Assembly: GCF_910591885.1 (NCBI RefSeq)
Contig: NC_063274.1
Span: 8,227,725 to 8,291,724 of the forward strand
Source of the DNA: Bombus terrestris
Lineage: Eukaryota > Arthropoda > Insecta > Hymenoptera > Apidae
Direction: 5' to 3'
DNA: 64,000 bases
Positions 36,118 through 47,323 of the stretch are shown here, piece after piece. Made by a program: the position numbers and the translations under genes. The notes beneath the pieces are model-generated. The model was not told the DNA's origin, made no database searches, and worked only from the letters and a program-made list of their open reading frames with translations. Each line of letters begins with the position of its first letter. The first letter of the stretch is position 1.

Positions 36118-39100
36118 CCACAATTAAAACCATGTGCTCACTCTCTAAATCATTTCAGGGGATTAAAGCCACGCCTCATTAACAGTGCACGCTGCAGAAC
36201 ATGCGATTAAGACATAAATTTCGATCGATCGGCGCGGAATGCGAAGCGACCGCGGAATCGTAAATGAAGTCATTTAATCGACGTGTGTGCGCGCGAACGA
36301 GAAAAACCTCGCGACCATGGGACAACTATCCCCGGTCTTGATTACTTTCATCTCACGTAGAGATCGTTTCATTGCGAGCGCGCGACGGAAATTACCCATG
36401 TCGCGCTGGATTTTCGCCGCGTTCTCAATGCGGCTGCTCCGCGCGACATAAAGGAGGACGAACGTCGGAGAACGAGGGCGAGCATTCGCGAAATTCATAA
36501 ACTTCTCGGCTCTCCCCGTTTCCTGCTCCCCCTTTTCTCCCCCGTCCTCGTTCCTTTCTAGTCCTTTTCTTCGAGGCGTATAATGAAAGCTGACGGATAC
36601 CGGCGTGCTCTTTAGAAACTATGACTTGCAGTACCGTAACGCCCTCCAACGAATAATTCGCCATTACAAATGGCTGAAGTTCCGAAGCTCTCTCTCTCTC
36701 TCTCTTTTTCTACCTTTCTCTTTCTCTCTATCGTTCTCTTTCTTTTCCTCATTTAGTTCATTATCGACTTCTTCGAAAGGACTTCTTGCTCGCGAGATGC
36801 TCGATCCGTTGCGACGGTTACGGAGAATTCCCTGGGCGAACCTGCCCGTTTCGGGTCAAGGGATGACGTTTCAAGGAAATCGTGCTTGTCCGGCCTGGCC
36901 GTCCTGTCGATGGAAATACAGTAATTTTTTGAAGGCTTGGAAAATACTTTGTTTCATTACTGGGATCGTTATTCGGTACGACTTGAATGGTTCGGGTTTG
37001 TGGTAAGAGGATTACACCCATTAAGGAGATTGAAAGGTGCATGGACATCTTTGAGTTTCGGCAGCGAATTTCAACGCAGATTATGTCATCTCTGGTTTCA
37101 TTTGGATGATTTTTAAATGGAGTCTCAGATTTTAAGAGTCGAGCAGTTGGGAATTAACATCAGGTTCGAGAACCATGTAAAAATATGGTATTGTTAAGAT
37201 CTTGAAGACTTTAGGACGTTAGACTTTAACATGTGAGATCGTGATCTTTATTGGCCACCTTATGATCCTTATAATCCTTGACAGCTTAATTCAAGGACCG
37301 CTGGACCTTCACACTTGAAGGAATTTGTGCTTTTTCATATAGCATTCGAACAGGTTTTAGGAAAGACGTATATAAAATTCATCCGACAGACAAAAAGGTT
37401 AAACATGAAAGGAATCAAGTAAGCACCTATATTTTGTCTTTCAGTACATTACGATATCCCCTGCACATTTTGAAATTTACAATATTTTGATACTCTACGT
37501 TCCCTTCACGAAACACGACGAGTTCAACAAATACTTTATACAGCGGAAAACTTTGCGCGTTCCGAAAAGGCAGAAGGCAGACAAATTTCGTTGGATATTG
37601 GAGTGGACGGTCAATTGCTTTCGGCTTATCCCTGAGTGACGTACGCGCGCGCGTTTTCTTTCGGCGCGATTGCACGAATGCTCGAGCGTGTTCCTATAAC
37701 TCTTTTCGGTGGTTGCACCCTTATATCACGCGACTTTATTCCGCGAGCATGCAGCGGCACGGTATATCATTCGGTTCGAATTCGACGCAGCGGCTGCTGC
37801 GCCGATAACGATGCCCGAGGTGAAAAGAAGAGTCAAAACCTGAGTCGATGCGGAACTCTCTTCTGCTCCTTCATTGCACGAACGCACGAAATCGAAGTCC
37901 ATTCGTAACACTCGAGGTAATGGTGATTAATTGACTTTCGTTATAACGAGCGACGATAATAAATCGAGTAACGCAATTTTTATCGAAGTTCTCTTGATTC
38001 CTGAATGAAAACGCGTACAGCCAAGCGCATTACCAATTAGAAATTACTTCGAAAGTTGGGATTGAGAACCGATGTAATAATTAAAGCGTAAATTCAATTA
38101 CGCACGATACCTGCCCATCTTGTATCGTAGATCGTGGCCGGATAATTCGATGAACTTTAAAAGGAGCACGTTTAAGCGTCGGTTCTTGTGCCACAAAAGC
38201 CTGTTTGACTGAAGGAGATACGCGACGTGCAACTTTGTTGCCGATGCCGTTTTGGTCTTGCCCAGGCAAACCTGTTATCATCCAGGCAGCCGCAAAATTG
38301 ACTTTTCGATGTATATTTTAAGTACGGGCTTAATGTTCTTATTACTATTGAGACTTAATCGTGTTTCGATTGCGATTGGTCCTTCCCGTTGCGAAATGAT
38401 AAATGTCGCTAAATTGAATTAATTCTGGTACTTTATTTATTGATTATCGCACGTTGACAGTAATTTTGTGGGTTTAACGAGACAAATTCGATTAAAACAT
38501 TTTCTGAATTTGATCGTTAACGTAGGTACCTTACTTCTATGTGCTAATGTTTTCAAAGATACTCGTGTTAATTTCTATAACACCACCGAATACTGTTATC
38601 CTATAATTACGAATTATCGTGTCACTAATAATCAGAAATGTCTCTCCAACGTTAATAAATATACTCTCAGACATAATCAACCATTCCATTCTATAAAATT
38701 GGTGTAAACAGGTGCGCTATAATTCCACGCATCGTGCAAATCAACGTTCTCCTTTCAAATAACAATTATCCTTTCAAATAAAATCAACGAAAAAGTACCA
38801 GATTATTTCTATTCGTATAACACACCTTTTTCACTCAAAAATAACGTCCAATATAAATAGCAATCGCACTTACGTACGCAATTTCACTGCGTGCGTACAT
38901 GGCACGTTAGGCAATAAGAAAAATTCCCTGTATTCTATCGAATAATTTTCTTCGTGCAATTCCAACAAGTAACTCCTTTGAGTATCGACTTTCGCGCGCA
39001 ATGGCGCGTAGCGAGGTTAATCACACGACTGCAACACCGCCAACAAATTCGGCTCTTTACAATGCACGCGTTGACCTTAACAGGAGATATCATGCGGAAG

Positions 39101-41960
39101 TTCATTCGTTTTCTCGCGTCGTCTACCCGTGAATTTACCACACGGAACATACGATACAATCGAACGATAGATACGAAAGGTCGTCGACTTACGCACAAGC
39201 TTCCTCAACGATTCCTGCTTTATGTTGAATAGCGTGTACTTATGGAATCTTGGTTGGGTTAGGGGCAATGGCAGTCACGGACGAGAGTATTCAGTAAGTA
39301 CATACGTTCATCGCGCTCGAAGCTAATCGGATGTATCCTTTGAATGGAATTGATCGTGTATTGGCTAACGAAACATTTGTGCTCTACGATATAGTTATTA
39401 TTTGATGAGTTAGAGTAGCGCGCGGTGGTTTTAGTAGTCCAATGACTGACTGGTTTTATCCGGTGTATAAAGTGTCCTGTAAAGTCTATTATATCGTTGA
39501 ACAGGGTATGATTTTCTGTGGAAGAACTAATCGAAAATGGAAAATAACATTTTTTTGAGACTTCATTCTTCGGCAAATCGATCGTGAAAATGAATCAAGT
39601 GTACACGTGTATAACTTCTATGTCGATAAATCGATAAATGCTGATTCATACTTGACGACAAACGATTCAGTTTTCTCGAAAACGAAGCTTTATTTATAAG
39701 AATTTCATTTCTTATATGAATCGTAAATCTTATCTTGCTCGATAGTCATACACTTTGCTGGACAACCTGTATAGAAACGTGCAGAGATCTGTAAACGGTT
39801 GAGTCGTCTTTTCTTTCTTTTTGCCTTAATGCAACAATTTTTTAAATATAACAGCAGACAGTATTTATTTGTGATATTATCTTTCTTTATATAACATGAC
39901 CTCCATACTTAATATTGGTTAAAGTTTATTTCGATCTACTTAAATAAAGACTTTTGCACGGTACTGTATATCGAAGATAGCAGCAGGTAATGAAGTTTCC
40001 GAAGTGCATAACGTAGATAACTTGATTTCCTCATAAAACGTTATGCGAGGTTGCCTCTTTTTTTTTACTTACGTGTAGAAAGCGTTTTGCTTGGAAACAA
40101 TCGTCATTAAATTAGCACATAATTGATGGTTACTGCCGAATTAAATTCACAGTGTATGAAAGTGGTGATGTTATAAAATAAGTAATTGATGTTATAAAGT
40201 ACTACTGTATCAGATATAAATATATTTTATACGGAATTGTAATAGTATAATGATCGAGGGAAGAAAGAATGAAATTAATTTACTAAATAGTAATAAACTT
40301 CTGTGTTACGATGATGATTATAATGTTTCGCGTTGTAAGCAGATAACATAGTCGTTACACAACATTGTTATTAGGCTTCCAGAATTAAACCATTTACGTT
40401 TATCCATTTTTTATTTCAAGAATCTTTAATATCGATGGTATCGATTGTATACCGACGCATAATTTTTAACGACTATTTACACTACTATTAAAATAAATTT
40501 AAGGCTTTCCTGTTGACCTCGCGGAGGTCGCTGATGACCTGCCAGATCGTGGTGAAGTTAATTTTTAGCGAAGGGGAAGCAGTGAAGCGAAAGGAAAGAA
40601 CAGATGGAATGTTAGGACAATAAATAAGAAGCAGAGTAACCAACATAGAGTAATGATACGGCTGGAAACAGTTCGAATTAAGATTCAAGACTGAATTAAG
40701 ACCCTCAAGAGTTTAAGCTTCGAATACTATCCGAAGCGATTCGAATTTCTCGCAGCACTTGCGAACTGTCTCAGATCTCATCGTTACTTGCCGCTCCGTT
40801 ATAATTTCGGACTAAGGAAAAGAAAAAGCAAAGAAGGAAATGGAAGAAGGGAGAGGAAGGAAAAGTCAATTCTTTTTAAACCCTAAATGATCTATACCTC
40901 CTCTGAACTTTTTACCAACAATTAGAACATTCATAGACTGAAGTTACAACATCCAAGACAATCTTAATTTATCTCTTACGAAGAACGATTCTCAAATCTG
41001 GTCTTCAAATACCACGAGAAGTTCGTTGAACGCGGCCTCGCGTCATCCCCTGCTGCGGGTCGTAGTGTTAAAGCAGTAGCGTGACTCCTCTCGTCCATCC
41101 CCTCTGTTCGACCGGTTACACGGGCAAACAAAAGCGTCTTGCGGTCTGGCCAGGTTCCGTGACGACGCAATACGGCCGCGAGACCGCAGGACCACCCGAT
41201 GCGCCGAGCATCCGAATTAATTATTTGTTTTAATATAAGATCCGCGGGGTGTGATTTAGTTGGCCGCCACGGGGCTAAGCAGACGGGTTGCGAGCATAAA
41301 CAAGTCAGTCCGCAAGCTAAAACCAGCGAACAAAGTGCATGCCGATCGTCTTTTGCTTCGACGAGTCACTGGCCCCTGCGACGATCGCAAGATGATCGTT
41401 GTGCGAGAACTGGCGTGGACCGAGCGTGGGATTCTGACGAAGCAGGGATGAAGATTTATATATAAAGTCAATTTTTGAAGGAGTTACGACCTATGGATTA
41501 GTTAGGATTACGATCTATGTATCGTTGTTTGGTGGAGCGATTTATTTATGAAAATAAGAATAGTAAATATGTATTTCTAAAATTCTAATATTTTTCAATA
41601 TCATCTATGTATCTTATTCGCAATGTCTACATTTTCTGAAATTGAACAAGTCCTCTTGATGTTTCTTCTTTGAAGATACTTTAAATGTTGTTAGTCACTA
41701 ACCATGAAGTAACATAGGATGAATCCGAATGCAACTATAGCAAATTGCCTTCTTTTCCAAAAGTGAAGCTGCAAGATATTGAACTTCACTTATGAAATTT
41801 GATTTTTCCTACGTAGTATCCTTTTCACTCAAGAAGAACTTCAAATCTGCATATTTTATTAAACTGATCGTCAACATCGTTTCCACGACTGAACATATTA
41901 AAAGTCTGTGATTTGCATATTTAGGGTTTTATCTTCGTTTCTTCCTTGTTTTTTATCGAG
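36118..41960. other. Non-coding stretch
   Basis: GC-elevated patches at about 36160-36500 (CpG-rich), 37600-37900, 38080-38280 and 40980-41450. A (CT)n run of about 18 bases lies near 36690. On the minus strand a mariner-type end-like word, TACAGGTTGTCC, lies near 39770 with no partner found. Open frames are short and not protein-like. Confidence 0.4.
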
Positions 41961-42047
41961 TCGTCGCAAAGGATTAATTTATATAGAAAGTAGGAAGATA
42001 GAAGGATATATTCCTTTAAATCATTCAACTGCTTCCGCTGCTGTTCC

Positions 42048-42076
42048 ATTTTTTCTTTTTTTTTTTTTTTTTTTTG
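42048..42076. repeat. Poly(T)-rich run
   Basis: About 29 bases, nearly all T with one C interruption. Simple repeat. Confidence 0.85.
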
Positions 42077-42079
42077 TTG

Positions 42080-43890
42080 TCCACGGCTAAGGAACAGACA
42101 TAACTTGTTCCAGTTGCGTGACTCGTCCTGTGCGTTAAACTCGTTAGTAAAACTGCTTATGTTGTGCACCTGTACCAAGAAATATTTGATGTCAGGATAA
42201 AAGATTTATTTCGTGGCACCAGTGACTGAAATTAGGAATTAGTATAAAACTGCGTGAATGCATCATATAAACCATACATCTTCTTTATCTGTATGATTGG
42301 TCAACAATTTATCTCCAGGACTACAATTCTTTTTTAATTTTGCATCCGTACAAATTCTCACAGCTGTGTTAAAGCTGTATGAAGCGCGTGAGTGTTCGTA
42401 CAAACATAAAAAACTCAATTCTAAAAATTATCAAGTTTCGTATTCTTAATTATTATCCTCAAGCAAATGCTGTACTATCCATGTAAGGCAGTCTCAATGG
42501 AACAAACAACCATTAAAAAAGATATTATTCAAGAAAATCGTCGCAGCTTTTCGTCCAGAAGGCTAAGTAACATCACCGACGACGGTCGTCGACAATTACG
42601 AGTCAATTAATTAATTACGACAGACACACCGGGCGGTCGATGGTGCGCGAATATGTTGCTGGGCCCAACTAGTCAAGACCATTAAGCACGTTTATGCTGA
42701 AAGCGTATAAATTTCACCCTATCGGACGATCGACGCTGAAATCGAGCATAAATAAACGGCAAACTGCCTCAACAGCTGTCCTGTGCGACGCGTTAAAAGG
42801 CGCTCGTAAATTTCCCGCGTAGCTGTCAATAATGTAATTAGCATAAGAAGCGCGGACTCTTATCCATGGACACGACACTGCTTATTGGTATTTTTATATT
42901 AATGAATATTAATCGCCTACCCTCCTGATAATCACCCGATCGATAACGCATCGTTTGAATGTTAATACGACAGTCGTTCTGTAGATATTCGCAGAACCAA
43001 AGAATTTCATGAACTTGCTTTATTAAGAAAATTAGACTTTTGACACTTTGATATCGGTACAAGTGAACTGTTCAATAAAACTTGGTTGGTTATTAATAAC
43101 ATGGAACGTATATTTGGCAATTAATTTTAATTATTTTAACATCTTCAGAGTTAGACACCGTAAAATATTTCTCTCGAAATTTGTTCTCTATCATAATCTT
43201 TTGTAAATGCAAGACTCGAGAGAATAGTCATATGTAGTATACGAAATATAGTCTCGTGCAGAAGCATCGGAGAAATGGCAGGGCCTAAAATCAGAGTCGA
43301 CCTCGGTCTGGGAAGCTCGTTAATGGAGGGAAGGTCGCGTGTAGAGGAGAGTAGCGTTTAGAGCTATTGGCCGGCATCGGGAGGTCGGCAGCCCACTAAT
43401 CACCGCTAATGTTAATATTATGCAGCGACCACAATGCTCTACGTGAAACCTCGATAAACCACAGGCAGATCCGTCGAGATGCATGCACCGTTCGCATGCG
43501 AGCCCCTTGTTCATGGTATCCGTGATTCTTCTTCCTCTCGGCCGGGCGTAACACGATGGACTAGAATTGTTCAACGCTTCCGTGTTTCATCCTGTTTGAA
43601 AAGGATCTGCAGCTTTTTGTTTCCAGTTAACAGTGGCGGATTGCATGCGTTCCTCACGGAGAGGTAATTTCGTTGTAGACAGTTTAAATGGCTGTTATTT
43701 AGCTTCTTGATCCTTCTGTGCGCAGTGGATACGTCCAGCCTCGATCAGGCGCTATTTCAAATAACAAATGAACTCGATTCGCGAATAATGAAAGTATATT
43801 GGTAAATACCGTATACATCCATACGTCCAAAGATGTATATCAAAATGAAATCTAAATAATAATAATCATTACGAATACAAGAATGTAATG
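42080..43890. other. Non-coding stretch before the LTR element
   Basis: A GC-elevated block at about 42560-42840 (with GACGACGGTCGTCG, a near-palindrome) and another at about 43290-43720 lie in AT-rich surroundings. No gene was recognised. Confidence 0.45.
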
Positions 43891-43894
43891 AATA

Positions 43895-44588
43895 TGTCGG
43901 ATTTCGTTAGAAATTTTATAAATAAGGTAATAATAATAATAGTAATAATAGTAACAATAATAGTAACAGTAATAGTAACAATAATAGTAACAATAATAGA
44001 AACAATAATAGAAACAATAATGGAAACAATAATAGCAACAATAATAGAAACAATAATAGAAATAATAATAGTAACAGTTATAGTAACAATGTCGGATTTC
44101 GTTAGAAATTTTAGGCGTGAAATAATTAATAAGTATAACAAAAGCTATTGACAATATTCCTGGGCTCAATTACGAAACCACGGTCAACAGGTAAACTCTT
44201 CGTACAATGGAATACATTTTGTAGCGCGCGGACACGTTAACTCAGTCGTTGGGTTACTTTCAGACTGACTCCAAGTCAATGACAGAAAACTCTCCAAGAA
44301 GATTGCAAAATAAAAGACAGATACAGTCACACATGTCAAATACATATCGATCGGGAATATCAACAAACTCCCAAGAGCCGTAGCTAGGCAGTTCCACGTT
44401 AACCAGCATTGCTCCTGATCAAGACTTGATTGTTTATACAGCGTATCCCTCAACACTGGTACCTCCTCTGTAAGACATTTCATTCATCCCGTGACCGTGG
44501 CTACGTTCGGCGACCAGTTATGTCACCTGGAGCCCAAGTATTGGGGAATCTTCCAAAAGAATGGCCCGATGTCCCTACATCTCCGACA
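43895..44588 (-). repeat. 3' LTR (694 bp) with duplicated end and microsatellite
   Basis: The core LTR is 44090-44588 (499 bases), with a TATAAA on the minus strand at 44433-44438, about 150 bases from the LTR start, a likely U3 promoter. Beyond it lies a 12-mer microsatellite and then a second copy of the terminal sequence TGTCGGATTTCGTTAG at 43895. The whole open-frame pattern on both strands (Ile/Thr/Val or Tyr/Cys repeats) comes from the microsatellite and is not a gene. Confidence 0.75.
43929..44088. repeat. 12-mer microsatellite (ACAATAATAGNA)n in the 3' LTR
   Basis: About 13 units of ACAATAATAGAA or ACAATAATAGTA. As 12 is a multiple of 3, all frames stay open, which explains the apparent low-complexity proteins. 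Confidence 0.9.
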
Positions 44589-45073
44589 CGGCCATCCTGA
44601 CAATCACCCGTCCTCGGGTGCATCTAAAATATTCGGGTTTCTTAACATTTGACACAATTTGACATCTTTTACAATTTAACAAAACATTCGAATAAGCCAA
44701 GGGTCCACCACAACAACAAAGATTCTTACTAAATATTTGTTAACAAAACCTAAACAACAATCTGTCATGTTACAATGCCTTTCTCCAAAACGTTAGTTGC
44801 ATTCTCTGATCCTCCAGTCATTAGACTTCTCAGCCTCCCACCAGAACATTTCACAGTACTACACATATATATGAATATACCAAATTACATCACAACAGCA
44901 CACTGGGCGTGTGTGAAACATCGAACTACATCACAACACCACACTGGACGTGTGCGAAACCCCAAATTATATCACAACGCCACACTCGATTTTAACATTA
45001 GCAATTGATTGTACTCGCGCACGATGGTCGTAAGCTCTAGCATTGTCATATCCGGTACTGACCCCACTTCTGA
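44589..45073 (-). mobile_element. Interior of the LTR element
   Basis: 485 bases between the LTRs with no long open frame on the minus strand, so the element cannot code for its own movement. Next to the 5' LTR, the minus strand reads TCAGAAGTGGGGTCAG. This closely matches the complement of the 3' end of tRNA-Leu (TGTCAGAAGTGGGATT) and is a candidate primer-binding site. Next to the 3' LTR the minus strand reads GAGGACGGGTGATTGTCAGG, only mildly purine-rich as a polypurine tract. Confidence 0.55.
44881..44990. repeat. 41-base tandem repeat, 2.7 units
   Basis: Units start at 44881, 44922 and 44963. Each has the pattern A-T-C-A-C-A-A-C followed by CACACT, then GGCGTGTG or GGACGTGTG, then GAAAC. 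The third unit is partial. It lies wholly inside the element interior. Confidence 0.8.
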
Positions 45074-45129
45074 TGTCGGATTTCGTTAGAAATTTTATAA
45101 ATAAGGTAAGAATAATAATAGTAATGATA

Positions 45130-45290
45130 GTAACAAAAATAGACACAAAAATAGACACAGAAATAGACACAAAAATACACACAAAAATAGGAACAAAAAT
45201 AGAAACAAAAATAGACACAAAAATAGACACAAAAATAGACACAAAAATAGAAACAAAAATAGAAACAATAATAGAAACAATAATAGAATC
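45130..45290. repeat. 12-mer microsatellite (ACAAAAATAGAC)n
   Basis: About 13 units of ACAAAAATAGAC or ACAAAAATAGAA, passing into ACAATAATAGAA at the right. This is the left arm of the microsatellite split by the satellite array. Confidence 0.9.
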
Positions 45291-45292
45291 CA

Positions 45293-46612
45293 ATTTTCAA
45301 ATTTTCAAATATTTAAAAATTCAAATTATTAAATTTTTAAAAATTCAAATTTTCAAAAATTCAAAAATTCAAATTTTTAATTATTTAAAAATTCAAATTT
45401 TCAAATTTTTAAAAATTCAAATTTTTAAATATTTAAAAATACAAATGTTCAAAAATTCAAATTTTTAAAACTTCAAATTTCCAAATTTTTAAAAATTCGA
45501 ATTTTTAAATTTTCAAAAATTCAAATTTTCAAAAATTCAATAATTCAAAAATTCAAAAATTCAAAATTTCAAATTTTTAAATTTTTAAAAATACAAATTT
45601 TCAAATTTTTAAAAATTCAAATTTTCAAAAATTCAAATTTTTAAAAATTCAAATTTTCAAAAATTCAAATTTTTAAAAATTCAAATTTTCAATAATTCAA
45701 ATTTTTAAATATTTAAAAATTCAAATGTTCAAAAATTCAAATTTTTAAAATTTCAAATTTTCAAATCTTTAAAAATTCGAATATTCATATTTTCAAAAAT
45801 TCAATAATTCAAAAATTCAAATTTTCAAATATTTAAAAATTCAAATTATCAAATTTTTAAAAATTCAAATTTTTAAAAATTCAAATTTTTAAAAATTTAC
45901 ATTTTTTAAATATTTAAAAATACAAATGTTCAAAAATTCAAATTTTTAAATATTTAAAAATTCAAATGTTCAAAAATTCAAATTTTTAAAACTTCAAATT
46001 TTCAAATTTTTAAAAATTCGAATTTTCAAATTTTCAAAAATTCAAATTTTCAGAAATTCAATAATTCAAAAATTCAAAAATTCAAATTTTCAAATTTTTA
46101 AAAATTCAAATTTTCAAAAATTCAAATTTTCAAAAATTCAATAATTCAAAAATTCAAAAATTCAAATTTTCAAAATTCAAATTTTTAAAAATTCAAATTT
46201 TTAAAAATTCAAATTTTCAAAAATTCAAATTTTTAAAAATTCAAATTTTCAAAAATTCAAATTTTTAAATATTTAAAAATTCAAATGTTCAAAAATCAAA
46301 TTTTTAAAACTTCAAATTTTCAAATCTTTAAAAATTCGAATTTTCATATTTTCAAAAATTCAATAATTCAAAAATTCAAATTTTCAAATTTTCAGATTTT
46401 TTAAAATTCAAATTTTCAAAAATTCAAATTTTTAAATATTTAAAAATTCAAATGTTCAAAAATTCAAATTTTTAAAACTTCAAATTTTCAAATTTTTAAA
46501 ATTTCGAATTTTCAAATTTTCAAAAATTCAAATTTTCAGAAATTCAATAATTCAAAAATTCAAAAATTCAAATTTTTAAATATTTAAAAATTCAAATTTT
46601 AAAAAATTTGAA
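45293..46612. repeat. AT-rich satellite array (AAAAATTCAAATTTTC-type)
   Basis: About 1.3 kb built of AAAAATTCAAATTTTC and close variants (AAATTTTTAAATATTT, AATAATTCAAAAATTC). A recognisable block starting AATGTTCAAAAATTC recurs near 45444, 45724, 45966, 46291 and 46451. It alternates between two types: one with AAATTTTTAAAA before TTCGAA, the other with AAATCTTTAAAA and TTCATATTTTC. The words are partly self-complementary, so the array can form many hairpins. No coding role is expected. Confidence 0.85.
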
Positions 46613-46820
46613 AGAAAAATAGAAACATAAATAGACACAAAAATAGAAACAATAATAGAAAGAATAGTAGCAACAATAATAGAAACAATAACAGAGACAA
46701 TAATATAAACAATAATAGAAACAATAATAGAAACAATAATGGAAACAATAATAGCAACAATAATAGCAACAATAATAGAAACAATAATAGAAATAATAAT
46801 AGTAACAGTTATAGCATCAA
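46613..46820. repeat. 12-mer microsatellite, right arm
   Basis: ACAATAATAGAA units with a few AAATAGACACAA units at the left end. Same family as at 45130-45290 and 43929-44088. Confidence 0.85.
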
Positions 46821-47323
46821 TGTCGGATTTCGTTAGAAATTGTAGGCGTGAAATAATTAATAAGTATAACAAAAGCTATTGACAATGTTCCTGGGCTCAA
46901 TTACTAATCCACGGTCAACGGGTAAACTCTTCGTACAATGGAATACATTTTGTAGCACGCAGACACGTTAACTCAGTCGTTGGGTTACTTTCAGACTGAC
47001 TCCAAGTCAATGACAGAAAACTCTCCAAGGAGATTGCAAAATAAAAGACAGATACAGTCACACATGTCAAATACATATCGATCGGGAATATCAACAAACT
47101 CCCAAGCGCCGTAGCTAGGCAGTTCCACGTAAACCAGCATTGCTCCTGATCAAGACTTGATTATTTATACAGCGTATCCCTCAACACTGGTACCTCCTCT
47201 GTAAGACATTTCATTCATCCCGTGACCGTGGCTACGTTCGGCGACCAGTTATGTCACCTCGAGCCCAAGAATTGGGGAATCTTCCAAAAGAAAGGCCCGA
47301 TGTCCCTACATCTCCGACAAATA

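Larger units (their letters stand above)
43895..47319 (-). mobile_element. Non-autonomous LTR retrotransposon (two LTRs, 485-bp interior)
   Basis: On the minus strand each LTR begins TGTCGGAGATG and ends CGAAATCCGACA, so the terminal 7 bases TGTCGGA/TCCGACA are inverted, as is usual for LTRs. The two LTRs (45074-47319 as 5', 43895-44588 as 3') enclose only 485 bases, with no gag or pol frame. Flanks carry AATA on both sides (43891-43894 and 47320-47323), a fitting 4-base target duplication, although the word is simple. The sequence next to the 5' LTR resembles a primer-binding site. It must have moved with enzymes from an autonomous relative, probably Ty3-type; the family is an inference. The core LTRs differ at about 14 of 499 positions by eye, so the insertion is not recent. 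Confidence 0.75.
45074..47319 (-). repeat. 5' LTR expanded to 2246 bp by nested satellite
   Basis: The core LTR is 46821-47319 (499 bases, the same length as its partner). Outside it comes the 12-mer microsatellite. Inserted within that is a 1.3-kb AT-rich satellite, then more 12-mer, and finally the second terminal copy TGTCGGATTTCGTTAG at 45074. The partner LTR has the same duplicated end and microsatellite but not the satellite, so the satellite grew or inserted in this copy only. Confidence 0.7.

Noticed and set aside
37160..37180. GGTTCGAGAACC, resembling a tRNA T-arm (B box)
   Set aside because: No A box, no acceptor stem pairing and no anticodon arm at the proper distance; no tRNA gene was found anywhere in the window.
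39755..39780. Mariner-type end-like word TACAGGTTGTCC on the minus strand
   Set aside because: No inverted partner was found within several hundred bases, so no element can be delimited.
43852..44169. Low-complexity Ile/Val/Thr and Tyr/Cys 'proteins' on both strands, also at 44967-45468 and 46576-46872
   Set aside because: They are translations of 12-base microsatellites, which keep every frame open because 12 is a multiple of 3.
44184..44483. 99-codon minus frame with relatives at 46915-47097 and 51301-51498, suggesting a repeated gene family
   Set aside because: The three frames are the same part of the LTR core, overlapping its promoter region; the shared reading reflects shared DNA, and two of the copies are interrupted.
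45293..46612. Regular short repeats reminiscent of a CRISPR array
   Set aside because: Units are contiguous AT-rich words with no unique spacers of constant length, in an animal genome; this is satellite DNA.
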